From Promicromonospora iranensis (GTDB lineage Bacteria; Actinomycetota; Actinomycetes; Actinomycetales; Cellulomonadaceae): 64,000 nt of DNA. Numbering within the stretch: position 1 is the stretch's first letter; every line of letters begins with the position of its first letter. The notes below the pieces were generated by a model, which had not been told where the DNA came from, made no database searches, and saw nothing but the letters and a program-made list of their open reading frames with translations. The stretch spans positions 434,001 through 498,000 of the forward strand of contig NZ_JAJQQP010000002.1 in the NCBI RefSeq assembly GCF_028994805.1, read 5' to 3'. The translations under genes were made by a program, and so were the position numbers. This document shows positions 61,032 to 64,000 of this stretch, piece after piece.

Positions 61032-64000
61032 GCGACCTCCCGGCCCGGCGCGGTGTCTGCCCCGGCGGCGCCCGCGGCGCCGTCGAGCAGGTCCGACAGC
61101 GCGAGCACGAGCGACGTCGGCGTCCGCCACGAGAACACGCCCGCGGGGCTGCCGTCCGCGTCGGGGGTGTCCGGCCCCGCCATGCCGCGCACGAACAGGT
61201 AGAGCGCCCCGCCCAGGTGGGTGTCGGGGTCGTAGCCGGGGAGCCGCCAGCGCAGGTAGCGGTGCAGCACGGCGCCGTACAGCAGCGCCTGGAGCGGGTA
61301 GTGCGAGTGCAGCATGGCCTCGGCCATGCGGGTCCGCGAGTAGTCGGCCACGGCGGGGCCGAGGAAGTTCGTCTTGTAGTCGACGACGAGGAAGCGCCCG
61401 GTCGGCAGCCGCAGGACCGCGTCGATCGAGCCGGTGAGATACCCCCGCAGCGGCTGGTCCCCGAGGGCCGGCTGCTCGAGGAGTTCCGCGTAGGCGGCGA
61501 GCGGATCGTCGGCGGGCAGGTGCGCACGCACCAGCGGGGCCAGGTCACCCAACCGCGCCTCGCGCGGGCCGGGGCCTCGCAGGTCTCCCCCGCTCAGCGG
61601 CAGCTCGAAGGTCAGCTCGCGCAGCCGGTCCGGCAGGCCGATCTCGCCGAGCGTGCGGCCGTCGGCCAGCGGTCCGAGCGGTGTGTGGTGCAGCGGGACG
61701 AGCGCGTCCGCGAGCGCCACGGGGTCCGCCGGCACGGGCCACCAGCGCAGCTGGTCCATGACGTGCTCGAGCAGCTCGGCGCGGAGGTCGGGCGCGTGCG
61801 GGTCGGCGTGCTCCAGCACCGCGTGCACGAGCGACCCGAAGGCGGCGCCCCGGGGCAGGTCGGCCAGGGGTGACGCCGCGACGGACGCGACGGGTTCCTC
61901 GACGTCGGGCCCGGGCGTCGCGGGCTCGTCGTCGGTGCCGCCGGTCTCGGGCTCGCTGCCCACGGAGGGGACGTCGGCGGCGGTCTGGACGAGGCCGCTG
62001 TAGGACGTGCGCCGCCACGTGGTGTCGACCGCGCGGTGGAGCTCGCGGACCCCGAACGGCGGGTGCGGGTCCGCCGGCGCCGGTGCGGACGCCGCTGCCG
62101 GGACCGCGAGCTCGGCCGTGGGTCCGCCGAGCGCCTGGAGCGCGCGCAGCACGCCGGTGACGTAGTCGTCGTCCTTGACCGGCTGCGTGCCCGGCACCTC
62201 CCGCGTACCGGGCACGCGGCCGAACACCAGGCGGTGCAGGCCACTGGTCGGGGTGCTCGACGTCGGCACCCACCAGGCCACGACCTGCGACTGCGCGCGG
62301 GTCAGCGCGACGTAGAGCTTGCGCAGCTCCTCGCCGTCCGCCTCCGCGCGGTGCGCGGCGCAGTGGGCGTCCCAGTGCGCGCCGGAGCCGGACACGTCGA
62401 TGGTCCGTGCGCCGTGCTCGTCGTGGTACAGCGCCGTGTCGACCGGGCGCGCGTAGTTGTCGTAGGCGAACGGCAGGTACACCACGGGGTACTGCAGACC
62501 CTTGCTGCCGTGCACGGTGACGATCTGCACGGCCGCGGCGTCGGAGTCGAGGCGGCGGGGCCGCTCGGTGGCGCCGCTGCGCCGCCGCTCGTCGCGGAAC
62601 CAGGCGACCAGGGCGGTCAGCCCGAGCGACTCGGTGACGCTCAGCTCGTGCAGCAGCTGGCCCAGGTGGCGCACGTCGGTCAGCAGGCGTTCGCCCTCCG
62701 CCCGGGCGAGCAGGCGGCCGCTGAGGCCCTGCTCCTCCGCGACCTCCAGGAGCGCGGCGATGCCCCGGTGGCGCGCCAGGAGCGCCCAGCCGTGCAGGAT
62801 GTCGGCGTCGCGCGCGGTCACGTCCTCGCCACCGGCGTCGAGGTCGGCGGGGGTGCGTCCGAGGAAGCACGTCAGCGCCGCGGCGCGCACCAGGCCGGAC
62901 CGGTGGGGTGACTCCAGCGCCTCCAGCAGGGTCAGCCACTCGTCGGCGGCCGGCGTGGCGAACACGTCCCCGCCCGCCATGACCGCCGCGACGCCGCGCT
63001 CGGCGAGCGCGTCCTGCACCAGGCGGCCGTGGGCCCGGATCGACACGAGGACGGCGACGTCGCCGGCCGCCAGGGGGCGTCCGTCCCACGTCGCGCCGGA
63101 GGCGAGCAGGCCGGCGACGTCGGCCGCGAGGTCGGCCGCCACGTGCTCGCGCGCCGGGGCGGCCTTGACGAGGCCCTTGTACTGGGGCAGCCCGTCGCGG
63201 AGCACCTGCCGCAGGCGCACCGGCGCGGGGTGCGGCGCACCGGACAGCCGGCTGCCCGCCCGCTCGGCGGTCACCGGGTGCACCACGATCTCCTCGTGAC
63301 CGAGCGCCGCGTTCCGCAGGACCACGCCGAGCGTGTCGACCAGCGGGGCGTCCGAACGCCAGTTGGTGCCGAGCGTCGCACGCGTGGTGGCGCCCCGGGC
63401 GGCGTCGAGGTAGGCCACGACGTCGCCGCCACGGAACGCGTAGATCGCCTGCTTGGGGTCACCGACCAGCACCAGGGCCTGCGCCCGGTCCGCGCCGAAG
63501 GCCCGCTCCAGCACCTGCCACTGCACGGGGTCGGTGTCCTGGAACTCGTCGACCAGCACGACCTTCCAGCGGTCCCGCATCCGCGCACCGACGGCGGTGC
63601 CGCCGTCGGCCGACGCCGGGTCGAGCGTGTCGGCGAGGCGGCCGAGCAGGTCGTCGTAGGACAGGATCCCGAGTCGCCGCTTGCGGCGCTCCATCTCGGC
63701 CCGCACCTCCCGCGCGAAGGCGACGCGCGCCGAGCCGACGGCGTCGTCCGGGTCGGCGTCGGCGAGCGCGGCACGCGGGTCCTCGACGGCGTCCCGGGCG
63801 ACCTCGAGGGCGCGGGCCCGGTCGAACGGGGGCGGCTGCTCGGCGTTCCCGTACCAGCGCAGGTACAGGTCGTCGACGACCTCGACGGTGAGCTCCGCCA
63901 GGGAGTCGACCAGCTCGGCTCCGGGCTCGGTGTCCCCCGCGACACCCAGCGAGCGCAGCACCAGCTGGCAGAACTGGTGGATCGTCGCGATGGTGGCGTG
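61028..64000 (-). CDS. recB: Exodeoxyribonuclease V beta subunit RecB (5' end cut by window edge)
   Basis: The C-terminal 990 residues of RecB, the 3'-5' helicase and nuclease subunit. The visible start (ATIATIHQFCQLVLRSLG) matches the helicase motif normally written TIHGFC. DDLLGRLADTL, VVLVDEFQDTDPVQWQVLERAF, LVLVGDPKQAIYAFRGGD and VTVHGSKGLQYPVVYLPF are helicase motifs II-V. The nuclease domain shows GSIDAVLRLPTGRFLVVDYKTN. A Pro/Ala/Asp-rich linker joins the two parts. It is transcribed with recD. The first about 100 residues lie beyond the window. Confidence 0.95.
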   Translation of the reverse strand, partial: HATIATIHQFCQLVLRSLGVAGDTEPGAELVDSLAELTVEVVDDLYLRWYGNAEQPPPFDRARALEVARDAVEDPRAALADADPDDAVGSARVAFAREVRAEMERRKRRLGILSYDDLLGRLADTLDPASADGGTAVGARMRDRWKVVLVDEFQDTDPVQWQVLERAFGADRAQALVLVGDPKQAIYAFRGGDVVAYLDAARGATTRATLGTNWRSDAPLVDTLGVVLRNAALGHEEIVVHPVTAERAGSRLSGAPHPAPVRLRQVLRDGLPQYKGLVKAAPAREHVAADLAADVAGLLASGATWDGRPLAAGDVAVLVSIRAHGRLVQDALAERGVAAVMAGGDVFATPAADEWLTLLEALESPHRSGLVRAAALTCFLGRTPADLDAGGEDVTARDADILHGWALLARHRGIAALLEVAEEQGLSGRLLARAEGERLLTDVRHLGQLLHELSVTESLGLTALVAWFRDERRRSGATERPRRLDSDAAAVQIVTVHGSKGLQYPVVYLPFAYDNYARPVDTALYHDEHGARTIDVSGSGAHWDAHCAAHRAEADGEELRKLYVALTRAQSQVVAWWVPTSSTPTSGLHRLVFGRVPGTREVPGTQPVKDDDYVTGVLRALQALGGPTAELAVPAAASAPAPADPHPPFGVRELHRAVDTTWRRTSYSGLVQTAADVPSVGSEPETGGTDDEPATPGPDVEEPVASVAASPLADLPRGAAFGSLVHAVLEHADPHAPDLRAELLEHVMDQLRWWPVPADPVALADALVPLHHTPLGPLADGRTLGEIGLPDRLRELTFELPLSGGDLRGPGPREARLGDLAPLVRAHLPADDPLAAYAELLEQPALGDQPLRGYLTGSIDAVLRLPTGRFLVVDYKTNFLGPAVADYSRTRMAEAMLHSHYPLQALLYGAVLHRYLRWRLPGYDPDTHLGGALYLFVRGMAGPDTPDADGSPAGVFSWRTPTSLVLALSDLLDGAAGAAGADTAPGREVA

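Overview
The window is a very GC-rich (roughly 70-75 %), densely packed chromosomal segment from an actinobacterium. Four things point to that group: the pafB-pafC-tatA-tatC-helY order familiar from mycobacteria and other actinomycetes, a desferrioxamine (des) operon behind an IdeR/DmdR-type iron box, an ectABCD operon, and many genes whose start codon sits 6-8 bases after a TANNNT box (leaderless transcripts). RecBCD-type genes, plus GH43 and GH89 glycosidases, suggest a soil or plant-associated member of the Micrococcales (Promicromonosporaceae-like). That placement is inference from gene content. No rRNA, tRNA, CRISPR array or prophage was seen.

Layout. 1-8.5 kb (minus strand): a YtcJ-like amidohydrolase cut by the window edge, the helicase helY, tatC, tatA, a small membrane protein, and the WYL regulators pafC and pafB. 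8.5-14 kb (plus): a DUF3866 protein followed by a tightly coupled DUF4129 / membrane protein / MoxR ATPase / DUF58 / membrane protein operon. Next come dps (plus) and the ectoine-hydroxyectoine operon ectA-ectB-ectC-ectD (minus), with a shared terminator between dps and ectD. 18.3-20.4 kb holds a GNAT acetyltransferase, a truncated integrase-like protein and a YigZ-family protein. 20.5-27.5 kb (plus) is a five-gene catabolic operon: sugar-binding lipoprotein, two ABC permeases, a Gfo/Idh/MocA dehydrogenase and a cytoplasmic GH89 alpha-N-acetylglucosaminidase. 27.6-38 kb carries housekeeping and small accessory genes: UTP-sugar uridylyltransferase, Sua5/YrdC, threonine dehydratase with a divergent LysR regulator, DinB, an internally deleted methyltransferase, a DUF1851-like protein with a low-complexity tail, an EamA transporter, and a flavin-binding oxidase divergent from a MocR regulator. 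38.2-44.2 kb has a secreted GH43 arabinofuranosidase under a LacI-type operator, a heterodimeric ABC exporter and dimethylargininase. 44.2-46 kb is a tnpB-only IS200/IS605-type element. 46-54.3 kb is the siderophore operon desA-desB-desCD plus a penicillin-acylase/acyltransferase fusion. Then follow an Nramp-like transporter, a membrane-anchored serine hydrolase, a MarR regulator divergent from an alpha/beta hydrolase, recD and the 3' part of recB.

How the genes work together. Three physiological blocks stand out: osmoprotection (ectABCD), iron supply (the des operon, with Dps as iron store elsewhere in the window) and glycan use (the GH89 importer operon and GH43). The most unusual feature is the siderophore operon. 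It has two DesC-like N-acyltransferase domains, one fused to the DesD synthetase and one fused to a penicillin-acylase domain. Other unexplained structure includes a dispersed long-hairpin repeat (two copies), a 17-bp spacer hairpin between ectB and ectC, a chain of overlapping tiny ORFs before the MarR-linked hydrolase, and consistent start-deciding -10 boxes across the whole window.
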